Positions 39,130 to 51,538 of a DNA stretch of 64,000 nucleotides are shown here, one piece after another. Position numbers and translations under genes: made by a program. Origin of the DNA: Styela clava (lineage: Eukaryota > Chordata > Ascidiacea > Stolidobranchia > Styelidae); contig NC_135261.1 in assembly GCF_964204865.1 (NCBI RefSeq), positions 7,440,001 to 7,504,000 of the forward strand, written 5' to 3'. The stretch's first letter is position 1, and each line of letters begins with the position of its first letter. The notes beneath the pieces are model-generated. The model was not told the DNA's origin, did no database searches, and saw only the letters and a list, made by a program, of their open reading frames with translations.

Positions 39130-42100
39130 TTATATTGATATTTCTGCATCTTCAAACACTTCTTTGAATTCAGGAGAAAAAGCGGAGATTTTATCGAAAT
39201 CGAGAGAAGCTGTATCGGAACCTGGAATATAAACATAAAAATAAAAAATATAAATCATTTCGAGCTTTAGCATACAATTAGCTTTGTGGCAAAATGTGAA
39301 AATTAAAAAAAGTCTCAGATCAACGCTATATATTTTTTAAAAAAAGTTAAATACGACTCGCAATAATGAATATGCGCACGACGTAGTGTCTTTTATTAAT
39401 TGAATTTTTTCCGATAAAAATGGTGCTAAATGTCTGAAATTGTTTTGTAAATGAAAAAAGAATAGCATAAGGTATAATCTGAGCACTGAGTATAAATTGA
39501 ATTTAGTCATTAGTCGTAACTCTTATTTGTATTCCAAAATTTCGTAACTTTATACATTATTTACAAGACTGTTGGTACCTCGTTTATAAGAACTTCTGCT
39601 GAAAACACGACCTGTCGTTTGACTGGAACTACGTCTACCTGTCTCCATCGTTTCTTCAAACTGTAGGTTGTTTGTAACGGAGCTTTCAAAAACTGGCTGA
39701 AATTTAAATACATATTATATCACTAACATCTATGAGTTGAAATGCAAATAAATGCATCTCAACAAAATAGTGCTCCTCTACAGAATGCCGTTACCGGCGG
39801 ACGTTCAGTATTCAGTACGAACACGTTGAACAAAGAAAATTCAATTTCCGAATCAAAAATCTTGGAATAAAATTACGGGTTCTGTTTCCAATGGAAACAT
39901 ATAAAAGTAATAGTCCTAAATCCCAATGGGTGCTCCCGAAGTATGCGAACCAAGATGGCGGACATCGGAACGTAACATGGGTAACAGGTTAGGGTTAGGC
40001 GATAATTTTTTTCCAATTTTCCTTATTTTAGTCCTATTATCAGTTCGAAGACTAGCCAAGAGCCTCCCGTAGTATTTATACCTAAATTTATGGCCTAACC
40101 CTAACCTAGTACACATATTACATTCCGATGTCCGCCATCTTGGTTCGCATACTTCGGGAGCCCCTCCCAATGTTTATTTAATAATGTAATTAAAATAGTA
40201 GGCAGAAAAAATACCCTTCCATCGCAAATTGCATTCGAATTTTTCCTTGCTCCTTTCTTTTTAGATAAAAAAACACGTTTTGTAGATTGAGTACTTCCCG
40301 TTGAAGACGCGCTAGATTTTCTATCTCTTGATCGTTTGGAGCAAGGTATTAAAGCTTCCCTCATGTGCCTCATTCGAGCAGCGTAGATAATTGGATTTGA
40401 GATAGAGTTGAGAAGATTAGGGATCTTGAATACAAATTTGATATGTTTCTTAACATCAAATTAAGAGAAATAGTTTATTATGAAACAAGAGTGAAATGCT
40501 TAAATATATGGGTACGAAGGTCAAATGAATACAGCGATGTCAGCGAAAATCAGAGACCAATGTTAAATGAATTGTACGAGATGTCTTAAGAGGGGCTGTA
40601 CCATTTTGAGATATGTTTGTATGGTATATAGATAATTCCATTTATTTTTACAAATAATATTTTGACGCTAGATAGACCTATTATCAAAAATTTATTTTCG
40701 TAAAATTACAAAGTTCTTACGGACAATAAATTCCCAACAGTTTCTCCGATTCTCACGTTGAATGGTAAGGTGAAGTCGATGATGTATCCGATCATGAGAG
40801 GACCCCAGCACGCAAAGAATACAAGAATTACAATAGCCAGGGTTCTTGCTAGTCTGAATTCTCGCATCATTTTCCTACTTTGCGTTTGGTGCATAGATGG
40901 ATTGCAATATCCTCGAACCTTTTGAGACTTACGGTGAACCTTAAATATAGTAGTAAATATAAGAAATATATCAACCGCATTTTACTAAATTAAACAGTAT
41001 AATTTAACCTTAAAATTTTTTCAAAAACACTTCCCGAATAACATAGCCTACCTTCCAAAATAGCGTGGCGTAGAGGAAACATATGATGACCATTACGAAT
41101 AAGAAAAAGAAAACGTTTCCAAGCAAATAGGTTTTCTTGTACACTGAAACCAAAAATAAAAAATTAGTTCAAGTGCATGCTTGTTTTACAGCTATTCTAC
41201 CTGTATTTTCAGGTGTATGTTTGCATTTTTATTACGAATATATATATATATATACATCGTTTAAAAAATCTTTGCTTTTGCCCGTTTAAAAAAAGCAATC
41301 TGACTCTTATACCGGTATCGGTATCGACTCCAACATTAAATACTCATGCTTTCAAAACAAATGCGCTAATAAAATTGCGAAAGCGTACGCTCTACATCAA
41401 ACAGTTGTTTCAATAAAATAGACGAAATAGGCTGCACTCACCCACAAATATGGAAGAACATTTAAAATCACTGCACTTTAAAACCCCATCGTCCGGACAA
41501 TCACATAAATCCCCACATGCTCCGACTCCTAGCAGCACTACAACGATGGGCGTGAACGAAAGCATCCAACACAATAAAATGAGCAGCACGGATGTACGCA
41601 GTGACATGTACTTTTGATAACTGGTAACAATTAAAACGAGAACAAAAAAAATAAATTAGAAATGCCAATAATAAGTTTTTTGGAGTTATTTTACGCTCCC
41701 GGGGATCTATATTAAATCCTATTGATTACTAATATTTTAGAATGAAACAGCGTCACTAGTTGATTTGTCGTTGATCGATTTAATACCAGCTCTTACTAAG
41801 AGATCGGTGCGCTTTCACTCATTTAAAAAAAAGCCTAACGTATTACTTACGAACGGATTCACAATACTTTTATTCCATATTTACGTGTGTGTTCCTCCGT
41901 TTATTCTGAATTTGGAAAAATAACTTACATTTTATTGTACCCAATAAACCACAGCCTGTCAATTGCAATCAGTAGTAGATGGAGAACAGATACATAGAAA
42001 GGAATGCTTCCACAAGTATACATGATTGCCCAGGATAGCGCTGTCATCTGGATTCCAGCAATGTCGTTGATAAGTATTGATATGATAACATAGATGGCTA

Positions 42101-43740
42101 CAGACATGTCAGCTATTGCTAGACTTGCGATGAAGTAGTAGGCTGGTTTTTGATAAAGCCGACTCTTTCCTGAAAAAATATTTGCAAAAATATAAAAAAA
42201 AAAATACAAAATACAAAACAAATATGGAAAAATTACATACGAAAGGATATTTTACCTGACACTGTTCATTATGAATCTTCAATATTGGTCTACAATTTTC
42301 CAAACATAAATTACTGATTACAAGAGAGCGATTCTCAAATAGCCTATATGGACACGAAATGGTACAGGTATGCAATCTGTCACAGAAGCCTGCTGGTACC
42401 GTATCGCAGCTGAGCAGCAGATGCGAACTTACGCGAAAGCGGAACCGCCACAAGAGGCGAAATTTTAAATTTTGATGACGCCCTCGCGCACACAGAAACC
42501 CTTAGAGGCCACAAAAAGTTTTCCATGTAGCGAAATACAATATTTAACGATTGAAAATTTTAAAGCATTTGGTTTAGTATAGATAATGAAAATGGCTTTT
42601 TGAAAATGGATTTTTTCGCAAGAAGAAGAAGAAAAGAAATACTAACATGACGATCAACAACAACAGAATGACAAAACGATCCATAGGTCCATTTTGTGTC
42701 CAACAAGAAACACACGTGTAAACAAGCATGTGATTTGATGTGGATGATCCATTTTTGTTTAAACAATGGTTCTCATCAGGGGCAAACATGTCGTCACTTG
42801 AAATTACGGATCGAATACTGACCTGTAAATATTACTTTCACCACAGCTCCATTTGGAAATATGATAATACTTGATATAACTATTTGAATAATTAGCGAAG
42901 CAATATCAAACTCTCTAATAGCACAACTTCCATTTTGATGAAGTATTAGATCTTCATCTCCGCTGAAAATGAGGTTGTGTCCTAGAAACAAACAACGCAG
43001 TCAAACAAAAATTAACATTTTTTCAATACGCTCCGACTTATTTACCACAGTGCAGGAAGCATGTTTCATTTCAGTAATAGCTATTTAATTTACTTAGGTT
43101 AGGATTTACATATTTATCCCGGGGAGAGGAAAGCCGATAAGAAGGCTCAATCATATGGCGAACCACGGCCTCTCGTCCGGTTACCAGTCCAGGTCGGGTA
43201 TGGGATTAGTTAGCCAGTTATTTGTTTTTCGTAAGCATGGACTTGATGGTTGAGGAAGCCGTAACCGACCAGAGGTTACGTGAACCACCCTACGGCGGCG
43301 AGGAGTCCAGCAATCCTCTCGCACATGATCATCCCCGCATGGGATTCGAAGCTGCGAACCCACGAAGGGTAGAGATGCGGTGGCGAGCGTATTCCCAACG
43401 CTTAGCACGATGCGCCACACCGCCGAGCCGAATCGAAGTGAATTTCTATGTACTGCGTCGGGATATTAAGACCACACAGTGGTGTTTTCTCAGTTCTACT
43501 TCAGTATAATGGTATAGCAAGATGCATTTTGAATAAATGCATAATTGCAATCACTGATCTGCCTTTGGGATAAATATAGTCAAGTTATTGTGCTCCAAAA
43601 TATCTGTTTAACCGTGTAACTTGATTTAGTTAGGATTATTTATTTTCGTACTAATCATTCATGATGAATCATTTTCGTGATTAATGGTTGAAATTGATTA
43701 AATACTTACCGCCACTATCGTTGAGCTTCGTTGAATTCAT
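39130..43740 (-). CDS. Class A GPCR, EDG/cannabinoid-like (446 aa)
   Basis: Nine exons: 43710-43740, 42823-42981, 41929-42169, 41442-41620, 41052-41143, 40721-40939, 40215-40424, 39579-39696, 39130-39221; total 1,341 nt with no phase break. Landmarks: TM1 36-61 with FPNGAVV (N54), TM2 SLAIADMSVA (D84), TM3 ending DRLWF (134-138) instead of DRY, TM4 152-176, TM5 without the usual proline, TM6 with CWGP (278-281), TM7 NPIIY (317-321). There is no Cys at the top of TM3, and TM5 lacks proline; both are typical of the melanocortin/EDG/cannabinoid/adenosine group. RTLAIVILVFFACWGPLM and LLNSISNPIIYA are closest by eye to cannabinoid receptors. Extracellular loop 2 is Cys-rich (five Cys, 179-198: ACGDLCDCPDDGVLKCSDFKC). 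The N-terminus has sequons NST and NGS; the C-tail is Ser/Thr/Lys-rich. It likely binds a lipid or small peptide ligand (inference). Confidence 0.88.
39928..40164. mobile_element. 237-bp MITE with long inverted repeats in GPCR intron 7
   Basis: Left GCTCCCGAAGTATGCGAACC and the right complement GGTTCGCATACTTCGGGAGC belong to terminal inverted repeats of roughly 80 bp that include AAGATGGCGGACATCGGAA. Flanked by TCCCAAT direct repeats (39921-39927, 40165-40171). No coding capacity. Confidence 0.9.
42309..42700 (+). repeat. Dispersed repeat family, best copy, in GPCR intron 2
   Basis: One end reads ACAAGAGAGCGATTCTCAAA followed by TATGGACACGAA. The interior has GGAACCGCCACAAGAGGCG and the other end has GAAGAAGAAGAAAAG and GATCCATAGGTCC. 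Related segments occur at 3565-3708, 8596-8818, 20341-20380, 21165-21520, 22150-22372, about 22950-23200 and 55952-56000. The element type is unclear because I could not define a target duplication. Confidence 0.6.
43108..43495 (-). mobile_element. tRNA-derived SINE-like element, copy 2 (reverse)
   Basis: Read on the minus strand it contains GGTGTGGCGCATCGTGC (A-box-like) and GGGTTCGCAGCTTCGAATCC (B-box-like), then a body and the tail CCCCGGGATAAATATGT shared with 26930-27200. It lies in intron 1 of the GPCR gene. The tRNA-like part is not a functional tRNA: acceptor-stem pairing is not maintained. Confidence 0.75.
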
Positions 43741-46318
43741 TATATCATTGTACTCTTAATATTCACTATGTTAAAAGAATCTGCGTAAGTTAGTTTAATA
43801 TACATATTTAGGATATGCGCCGTGATAGAATAATACAACAAAATGTTGTTTGAAAAACTTGCAACCCTTTGACACAGACACGTGTATAAAAACGTTGAAT
43901 GAATTCGTACGAACAAAAAGAACACTTAAAAATTGCAATTTATATCTTTTTAAACTAAATTATCATTTCTGAATGCAATATTTTGGGCAACTAAGATTTT
44001 CGTATGTTAAAACATAAATGCTCAGATTAATAATAATAGAATCGGGCCTTTACTATGGGACAAGAAGACTTGCTAGTGCTTTGCTTAACCGACACCTGTC
44101 TAGGAAAACTCGATCCTCGTTGATGTTAGCAGTATCTGCTACCGTAGTAATGTGAAGTTTTTTAAAACTTTCACTTTGCTAATCACCAAAAAACTCTACC
44201 GATTCACGTGATTATCCAAGCACTTCTTTTCGCTAATATTTATTTTCTGGCAGATCAAATCGTATTTTTAAAAATAAAGTACTTTTCTTGCAACTGTAAA
44301 CATTTTACTAACTCATTTTTGTGAAGTATTTCATACACTTAACAGAATGAGATTTATAATTTATTACTTATAAAAAAAACATTAACGATGTATCATTATC
44401 TCATCAATTTTTGTAAAGAGCTATTTGTTGTAATTTTATTTTTATAACAACGATATTTTCAAACATTTGCTGAAAAAGTTTAAAACTATTTCTCTACATG
44501 CCGATCACTAGTAAAGCACCTCACGAATGCAGCAATGAATTCAATTACAGATACTTAATCATTTGTTCCTAATCACCATTTGCATTTATGAATATTCATA
44601 TACAGTTACGTAAAGAAAGTTTGGTATAGTCATTATATATGGCAAATTATAACTGGTTAATTAATTAGGTCCTGGTCACATTAGATCTAACTCTCTGAAT
44701 AAGAAAACGTGTGATTCTTAGCGTGACCTAACTTCCTGTATATTTACCACAGGTGAAATCAGATAGTTCGTTTCCGCAACTGAGAATTCGAAATTGACGG
44801 GTAAATTTTAAAACCATATGGGAGATAACAACTTATTGGTATATGTCTCATCGAATAGGATTATGCAACTGTTTTTACAAGCTGTTAACAACTATGATAA
44901 TTTATAACTAATCCACGCATGATTACACGATGAAACAGAGTTAACGTTCTTGGAAACGTGAATCATACTAGCAAGAAGACGTTCCATTCATATCCGGAGC
45001 AAAAGTTTAAAATGCACCAAGGTGACTTCATATAGTGTTGATTGTGATCAACATTTATCATACGATGGTCCTATGAACACACGCTTATTTATTTCAATTG
45101 GAAATGAACGCATTTGACTTCTTATCTTCAGCAATGACGTATTTAATCTCAGTCAATCTTATGTTATAGTGGTAAGAGCGTAGATATAACTGTGTCAGTC
45201 GTTGGAAATGCAGATTGAAATCACGGGCTATGCTTAATTTACATGCCAACCTTTTTCCGGAGCAATCGTTTGAATACATCTTATAAATGTCAAAAATATA
45301 TTACATTTTACGGCTTAATCAAAGTCTATGCATCTGGGACGAATCTTCTTCGAGCAAGAGGAGTGCCAAATCTTACTTCATCTCTTTAAAGTAATACACT
45401 ATATAGTCTGAGTTTATTAGATGAACGTCTTTTTCTTCATATTTACTCATGATTGAAGTAACGAAAATAAAACAGTTGTCGACGCTAACGTAAAACGTTA
45501 TGTTCATGTGGTACACACACGCAACATTTTCGATCGTTTTTGGCTTTTATTCACGGCACATGAACATACTTAATGGTTGGCTGCTTTCGAGAATATTTTT
45601 AGCAATAATACTCACACAAGTTTGCAGAATATATATATATCAATATTCGATAAAGAAATGCTTTTACCTCGAACAAAATCGGCGAGTTTCTCACTTAGGT
45701 TAAGCAATATCTGGATCAGGGTGGTCCAAGGTTGTCGCCTTCGCGGGCCACAAAATTATTTTTGCATTGTTCGCGGGCCACAAGAGCGTCAGAAATATGT
45801 AAACAACAAACACTTTTATTGTGCTTACGATTGATCATTGTTTGTCATTCATCAAGCTAAATTATACAAAATACGCCAGAAGAATCACTGAAACATGCAA
45901 AAGTTTCGCTATAATTACATTTAATGTAAGATTTCAACCTCTTCATAACGGAGAAAGTGCTCCCGCAAATGTAAGTGCGACGGGGTTTTCTCAAAGAAAA
46001 ATCCCTCAAAATTTGGAAATGCTCATTGCTCACATGATAGCAAAATGCCGTTAGAGATTATATTTGCCATAACTGCTGAATGATTGATTATCATATTTTA
46101 CCAAATGTAACGTACAGGAGAGGAATTACTAATTTTTCTAACATATTAGAAGCATTTTTTGTAATACTGTTTAGGCTGGCTGCAACACATCACCGGAACG
46201 AATTATAATCTCATGCCATAACATTAAAATTTAGTTATTATAACTGTTGGGATATATTCGCAACCAACGAAAGCGCTTTGAATATAGGCTACAGAGTTAA
46301 AGTGAACACATTTTAATA
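43741..46318. other. Intergenic
   Basis: No gene supported. 45716-45790 has a hAT-terminus-like start (CAGGGTGGTCCAAGGTTGTC) and the phrase TTCGCGGGCCACAA twice, as in the element at 52353-52810. Confidence 0.4.
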
Positions 46319-47491
46319 TTATTTGCCGCTGTAGTCATGATTCTGGGTTACCGCTTTAATTTGCCTCCAACACAATGTAGTAAGTTCCATTCCCAGACTC
46401 ATATGACGGTAGTAGTCAACGGGTACAATTCGAATGTATCTCGTTGTGATTGGGTGAAGAAAGAAGTTTTTGACGACAGTATTTTTGTCATAATTAGCAT
46501 TAAATTTCTGAAAACAAAGAAAATCCGTGAGATTTAAAAAGTTACTGAACTGTAAAGAATTTTGTAATTTTACAGCCATTTCTTTGTAAAAAATACGATC
46601 GTTTGGCAGTATTTTGGACGAGCAACTATTTATACGTATTTTTACATCATCGTGTTGTAATTTCACCGCTTGTACGATGTAAAATTACATATACTGTTGC
46701 ATAATCATAAAACAAACATACGGTTGTTAAATATACAATGAATTATACGTAACATACAAAAACGGCTGTACTGAAAACAGCTATCTCGCGGTTATGTTAA
46801 AATAAGTCCACTTGGTAGTAATCAAAAGCATAGAGCTCACAAGACAGTCTTCCACATAGTATCAGCAAAATGCATGCCAATAAAAAATACATTGGTGCGA
46901 CGAATTTGGTTCCAAACTGATACAAATTTGGCATCGCGTCATAAGGCGCAAGTCATACAATGCTACGTAAACCTGCGGCTTCGTATGTCATCTCGACATA
47001 GAATTTATAGCTTACGATAAAAAAAATCCTAATATTGCACTTAATATTATATCGAGTGGAAGGATATTTTATTTTAGGCATCATGTAAACTGGTGATTCA
47101 ACTGACAGCACTCATTCTCAAACGGACAGGTCTACTTGCAGTCACGACTCCAACTACTGGTGAATCTAGTAGTTTTACGCTGTATCGCTATATCTTTTAT
47201 CGGACCAAAGTATATGCAAATGTTTTGGTTAATATAATTTTGAATTGAGTGGCATATTTTCTTAATTTAACTATTTGCTTAATGCTCCTAAGTTTTAGAA
47301 ATATCTCAGATCGCAACGGATTCAAATTTTGAATTTGAATTTTCTGACTCCGCCAAAGCCTGCGTACTTTCCCGCCAAAATGGCTGTTTAGTGCGGATTC
47401 CAGTTTCGCTAGGAAGCAGCTTGGCTTGGTTCGACTCTCAAAACAATTGAAGTAGCCCAGTTTAAAAGTGTGAACCTGTATATTTTACACT

Positions 47492-49247
47492 ATGCTGCCT
47501 GAAGGTTGTAAAACAGAAAGTATGGAGAAAGAAATACCGTTACCTAGGTTGTAAACTCTGGACTACTGGTGCTTGTAGACTACCGGTAGATCTTCAGGTT
47601 TTGGAAGGTGAGTTAATTTATGCCACATCTGTCATTATTAATCAATTTTGCATTAATTGGATTGGCCTGTTAACTACAGCATTGCCGTACTAGATGTCCC
47701 ATCCCTGCATTTAGACAATGAGCTATTGTAGGCCTACTGTACCATATTCTGGTATTTTACTTTTAATTGCTCATGTTTAATCTTTGTTACCGGTATTCTA
47801 TTTATTGGAGTTCTAAACCAAGGCCAGACTGGATTCCATGGCAGGTGCACGCCCGAGGGCGCTAGCGCTCCGCAAAAATGCACGCGAGCGAAATCAATTT
47901 TGCACGCCGAAAATTTGCAATTGCTCACCAATGTAAATCGGTTTAAATGGTTTTAAAATCAATAATCCAGTAATATAAAGATGCCAAAATATTATAACTC
48001 CACAATTGTCGACAAATACCAGCTTGCAAGATTTGGTCTGATCTAAATATTGCGAAGCAAAAAAGACCATGGACCTTTCCCCGACCTTTGACCCGCGAAA
48101 AATTCCTCTCATTGTTACGTCCTTTTTTGCATCTTGCTGATTGGCCAATGTCACGAAGTAAACAAGGAAGTCGATGCTCGGGGAAAGGTCCATATCGTGT
48201 TGAATGATAGGAATCCCGTGAGAATAGTTATGGACGAAAAGATCGCCTCCGCACCAATGGCCAAGTACGGCTCTGATTCAGCGTATTTTTCATACAATAA
48301 TTTCACACGAATGTATTGAACAGTACCGGTATCTAAAGTTGCTCAAACACTCCCAAAGTATGAAAATAATGTTTGGGGTTAAAGGTCAAACGTCCATTTT
48401 GCTCTAATTTTACGTATTTTTTATCCATTATTTCTACGTAAAAACACTACCAAAATTAATGACAAAGTATGTCCATTTTGCTCTGGTTCAACGTATTTTT
48501 TATCCAATATTTTACGCGGATGTACTGAACAGTACCGGTATCCAAAGTCGCACAAACACTCTCAAAATTAGCGACAAACTGTAGAAATAATGTTTGGGGT
48601 CAAAGGTCAAAAGTCCATTTTTTCTCTGATTCAACGTATTTTTTATCCGATACCGGTAATTTTACGCGGATGTATTGAGAGGTATCTGATGTCAAAGTCA
48701 GTTGCACCCGAGCGCAGTTGTTTTGCACGTCGTGAGCTATAATTGCACGCCAGGAATTCTTATTTGCACGCGGGAATTTCTGATTGCACGCCCGATTTCT
48801 CGTTCAAAAAGGCCATGAAATCCAGACTGGAACCAAGGTAGTCTACACCAATGCAGAAAGGTCTCTTATTTTTTAAAATTTCAGACAATGTTAGCCTAAT
48901 TCTTAAAAAGCAGAAAAGGATTTACAATAGCCTATTAGCAGACTGGTAAAATTGTAATTTTTTCAATTACCCTGCGATTTGAAATGACTGATTCGAGATT
49001 TGAACTAGACTAATCTAAAATAAAGTGCATCTGGAAAGACATCTCTAGTGAAACTGCAAGATTAGCTACTGCAGTAGACAGTCATGAACTTTTCATGCCT
49101 ATATAATTTTCATACATCTTCAATCTGCTAATTCTTTTCAGTTCGAAAGTGGACAAACATATCCTGCCATTTTACCTCTGGGTCATTCACATTTGGCCCT
49201 TATCAAGTCTGTCATTGTATCAACACTACAAAAGAATTTCTGGAAAG
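47492..49247 (+). CDS. Candidate 5' exons of an unidentified gene
   Basis: Exon 47492-47547 (ATG, donor CCTAG/GTTGTA) joins in phase with 49142-49247 (acceptor ATTCTTTTCAG, donor GAAAG/GTGAGG) to give 54 open codons: an acidic/basic start (MLPEGCKTESMEKEIPLPR) then one hydrophobic stretch (LPFYLWVIHIWPLSSLSLY). The second exon is also open in another frame, so the reading is not certain. A 1-kb hAT-like element lies in the presumed intron. Downstream exons were not found and the product is unknown. Confidence 0.25.
47824..48830. mobile_element. hAT-like element, about 1 kb, with internal repeats
   Basis: Ends CCAGACTGGATTCCATGGC and the complement GGCCATGAAATCCAGACTGG; perfect 8-bp target duplication AACCAAGG (47816-47823, 48831-48838). 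Internally 48280-48700 holds about three degenerate tandem units of the phrases TTCAACGTATTTTTTATCC and AATGTTTGGGGT. A hairpin-capable pair ATGGACCTTTCCCC/GGGGAAAGGTCCAT lies at about 48067 and 48179. Repeated TTGCACGC motifs lie near both ends. Confidence 0.9.
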
Positions 49248-51149
49248 GTGAGGAACTGGTAGCCTATTGGTGTTTCTTTTTTCGATGGCAATGGTATGGA
49301 CTTAACTGTTTAAAAAAAGCCTTGCCTATAAATATGAGCATCATGTTACTGTATAATGTATATAGTGATCCTCCTTGCACTAAGTTGATTTTTGTGCAAT
49401 GAATAGACAAAAAAATTCAAACATAGTTTTTTGTCTTTCTATTTAACAATTTTCATTGTTAGGAGAAATAATGATATAATTGCGAGCTTCAGAAAGGATC
49501 TATAATAAATTTAACTTCTTCTGAGCATTGAATATAATATGAATCTACCACTTTGCTAATGGAATCATTTTACCCCAGCAGATCAAGTTATAACATATGT
49601 AAATATGTTGACTTCTCACTCAACTACTTGTTTACATTTTATACCAGCTATGCCATTTTTTTTTCAGCCGAATTGCCAAGATAAACAGCCAGTGCAAGAA
49701 AAAGTGACAGGGGGCCACTGCAATGTTGAATCTTTTAGATGGTTTCCACCTATTTGAAGAGATGAAATGAACTATTTTGCTGGCGGAGATGATCACTTCT
49801 CGAGTGTATTTGATACTATTTTGTTGCTGATATTTGATCACATATTTTATTAAAAGTGATTTCTTTTCAATTGTATTTCGTTTCTTCAAGTGCTGGCATG
49901 AGGGTTAATCGAGTTACTTTGCGGATGTTGTTTAGTTTTACAACTTCTTCTTGTAGTTAAGGTTAGCATCGCTATGGCTGTAAAAATCGGAGACATCCAA
50001 CCCACTGCTTTTGCCTAGTACATACATTTGGTTGTAGAATTACAAGCGCTTGCAACGATACAATACATCTGAAGTTGTATATGGTGTTCACAACGAAGTG
50101 CATGGCATCGCTGCTGCCGCGCGTTTGGTTGTAAATCGCCCTTAATATTTTTTACAGTGTGGCTATTTATACTCACTGACGCATAACGTATTGTATATTT
50201 ATGTATATGGTGTTGTGTGCATAATTTAAAATACAGTAGAATATTTGTTACCTTTACTTCACCGTTTTCGTGATAAGGAGCTTCGGCATTATTGTTTCCG
50301 TAATACACCTCGTAACTTTTGACCCATTCGTCATAGTAGAATCTCCCCTGGGTAGCAATCCCTTTAACAACTGTTGGAATCTGCGGATCAATTTGGGCCT
50401 ATTGAGCCTTCGACCCATTGCACTCCTGAATCTATGGGTCATTTGAATATGTAAGATTTTCATAAGCAAAGTATCTTGCAATTTGCGATTTATTCTATAT
50501 TCCACTGCTCCAAGTAGATACACAGCTCGACATAAAAACATATTGGAGAATGTCAGATTAATCTGAATTGCGAACGGAAATTTACATTAGTGTTTATTCC
50601 GACACAAATAGATTAATTTTCAACTGCAAAAACGCATTTTTTATTATTTAATATCAACTAGAATATCTTTTTTGATTATTATTGTTGACTGTACGTAGCG
50701 GGAATGACATATTTTAATCTATGAGTAAGTAGGGTTACCATATATCTGTGACTTCAAAGCGGGAGGGACGATCAAGACCCTCAGCTGTGTTTTTTTTAAC
50801 TTTTCCGATTTTGCCACGTAGGCCTACATTTAAAGCCATCCTGACTGTCTTCATTGACCATATTGTCATCGAGAGTTCATGAGCTGTTTGTTTAAATATC
50901 GGTTTCAGTTCGAAAAATAGAAAGGAATTGTCGGTATCGATACAAAATAATTTGAATTTAACCACTCAATGATTGCAGTGCACTTTATCTTTATCATTAA
51001 CTTTTTTTTTAAATATGGGTCTCGTTTTGAGTTTTTTTGTAAATGTACATTTACAGGTACAGACAGAGACAGGGCTTACACGTCACAAATTGTAATTGTT
51101 AGCGGAAAACAACGAAACAAATAAATCTCGCATTCACCAGTAGCCTAGC

Positions 51150-51400
51150 ACAGTGGTTCCCAACCTCTCTACCCTGGCGAACCCGTAAAATTAAATTAAA
51201 TGTACTCGCGGTCGGGCAAAAACTTGAAATGACCGAAACAGAAAAGAATAACATACTGTTGCGTAATATAATGCAACGTCGGGCATTCAATATGCTTCTA
51301 GACAAAAAAGGCACACTTCAAAACATTTAACACGAAGAAAAACTATCAAATAATGTGCCAGCCTCAAATTGAAATGGGTGAAACATAGAACAATACCATA
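51150..51400. mobile_element. hAT-type terminus (relic)
   Basis: CAGTGGTTCCCAACCTCTC at 51151 is a classic hAT-type end. The opposite end is not clear. Confidence 0.4.
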
Positions 51401-51538
51401 TATTTGCGTAATGAAATGCAGTGCTGGGCACCCGTTATGCGTGAGAACGGTACACATAAAACTTCTCACATGTATGTTCTCAAAATGTAGCCTACAGGCC
51501 AAATCATGTACAAACACAATCTAGTGAGAATTTTTCAG

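Larger units (their letters stand above)
46319..50425 (-). pseudogene. Discoidin-domain gene fragment with a frame-breaking 16-nt insertion
   Basis: Two exons: 50252-50425 (acceptor GATTCAG, donor AAAG/GTAACA) and 46319-46507 (stop TAA). The second encodes the discoidin C-terminal half (DKNTVVKNFF, RYIRIVPVDYYRHMSLGMEL) plus about 19 extra residues after the final Cys. The first encodes QWVE, then, after a 16-nt insertion (50393-50408), QIPTVVKGIATQGR and EWVKSYEVYYG in another frame. Exon length minus 16 fits the phases of both paralogues exactly. A stop (TAG) arises across the insertion. Upstream, 50430-50530 shows only a decayed match with stops to the preceding discoidin exon, and no collagen exon was found. 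The insertion resembles an imperfect tandem duplication (CAATGGGTCGAA / CAATAGGCCCAA). Alternatively the AG before GCCCAA acts as an acceptor and the gene is real with unfound 5' exons. Confidence 0.65.

Noticed and set aside
43340-43431. Possible tRNA gene on the minus strand
   Set aside because: A- and B-box-like motifs are present but the acceptor stem does not pair; it is the head of a SINE.
43222-43509. 95-codon plus-strand ORF
   Set aside because: Open frame over the SINE in reverse orientation; no coding signature.
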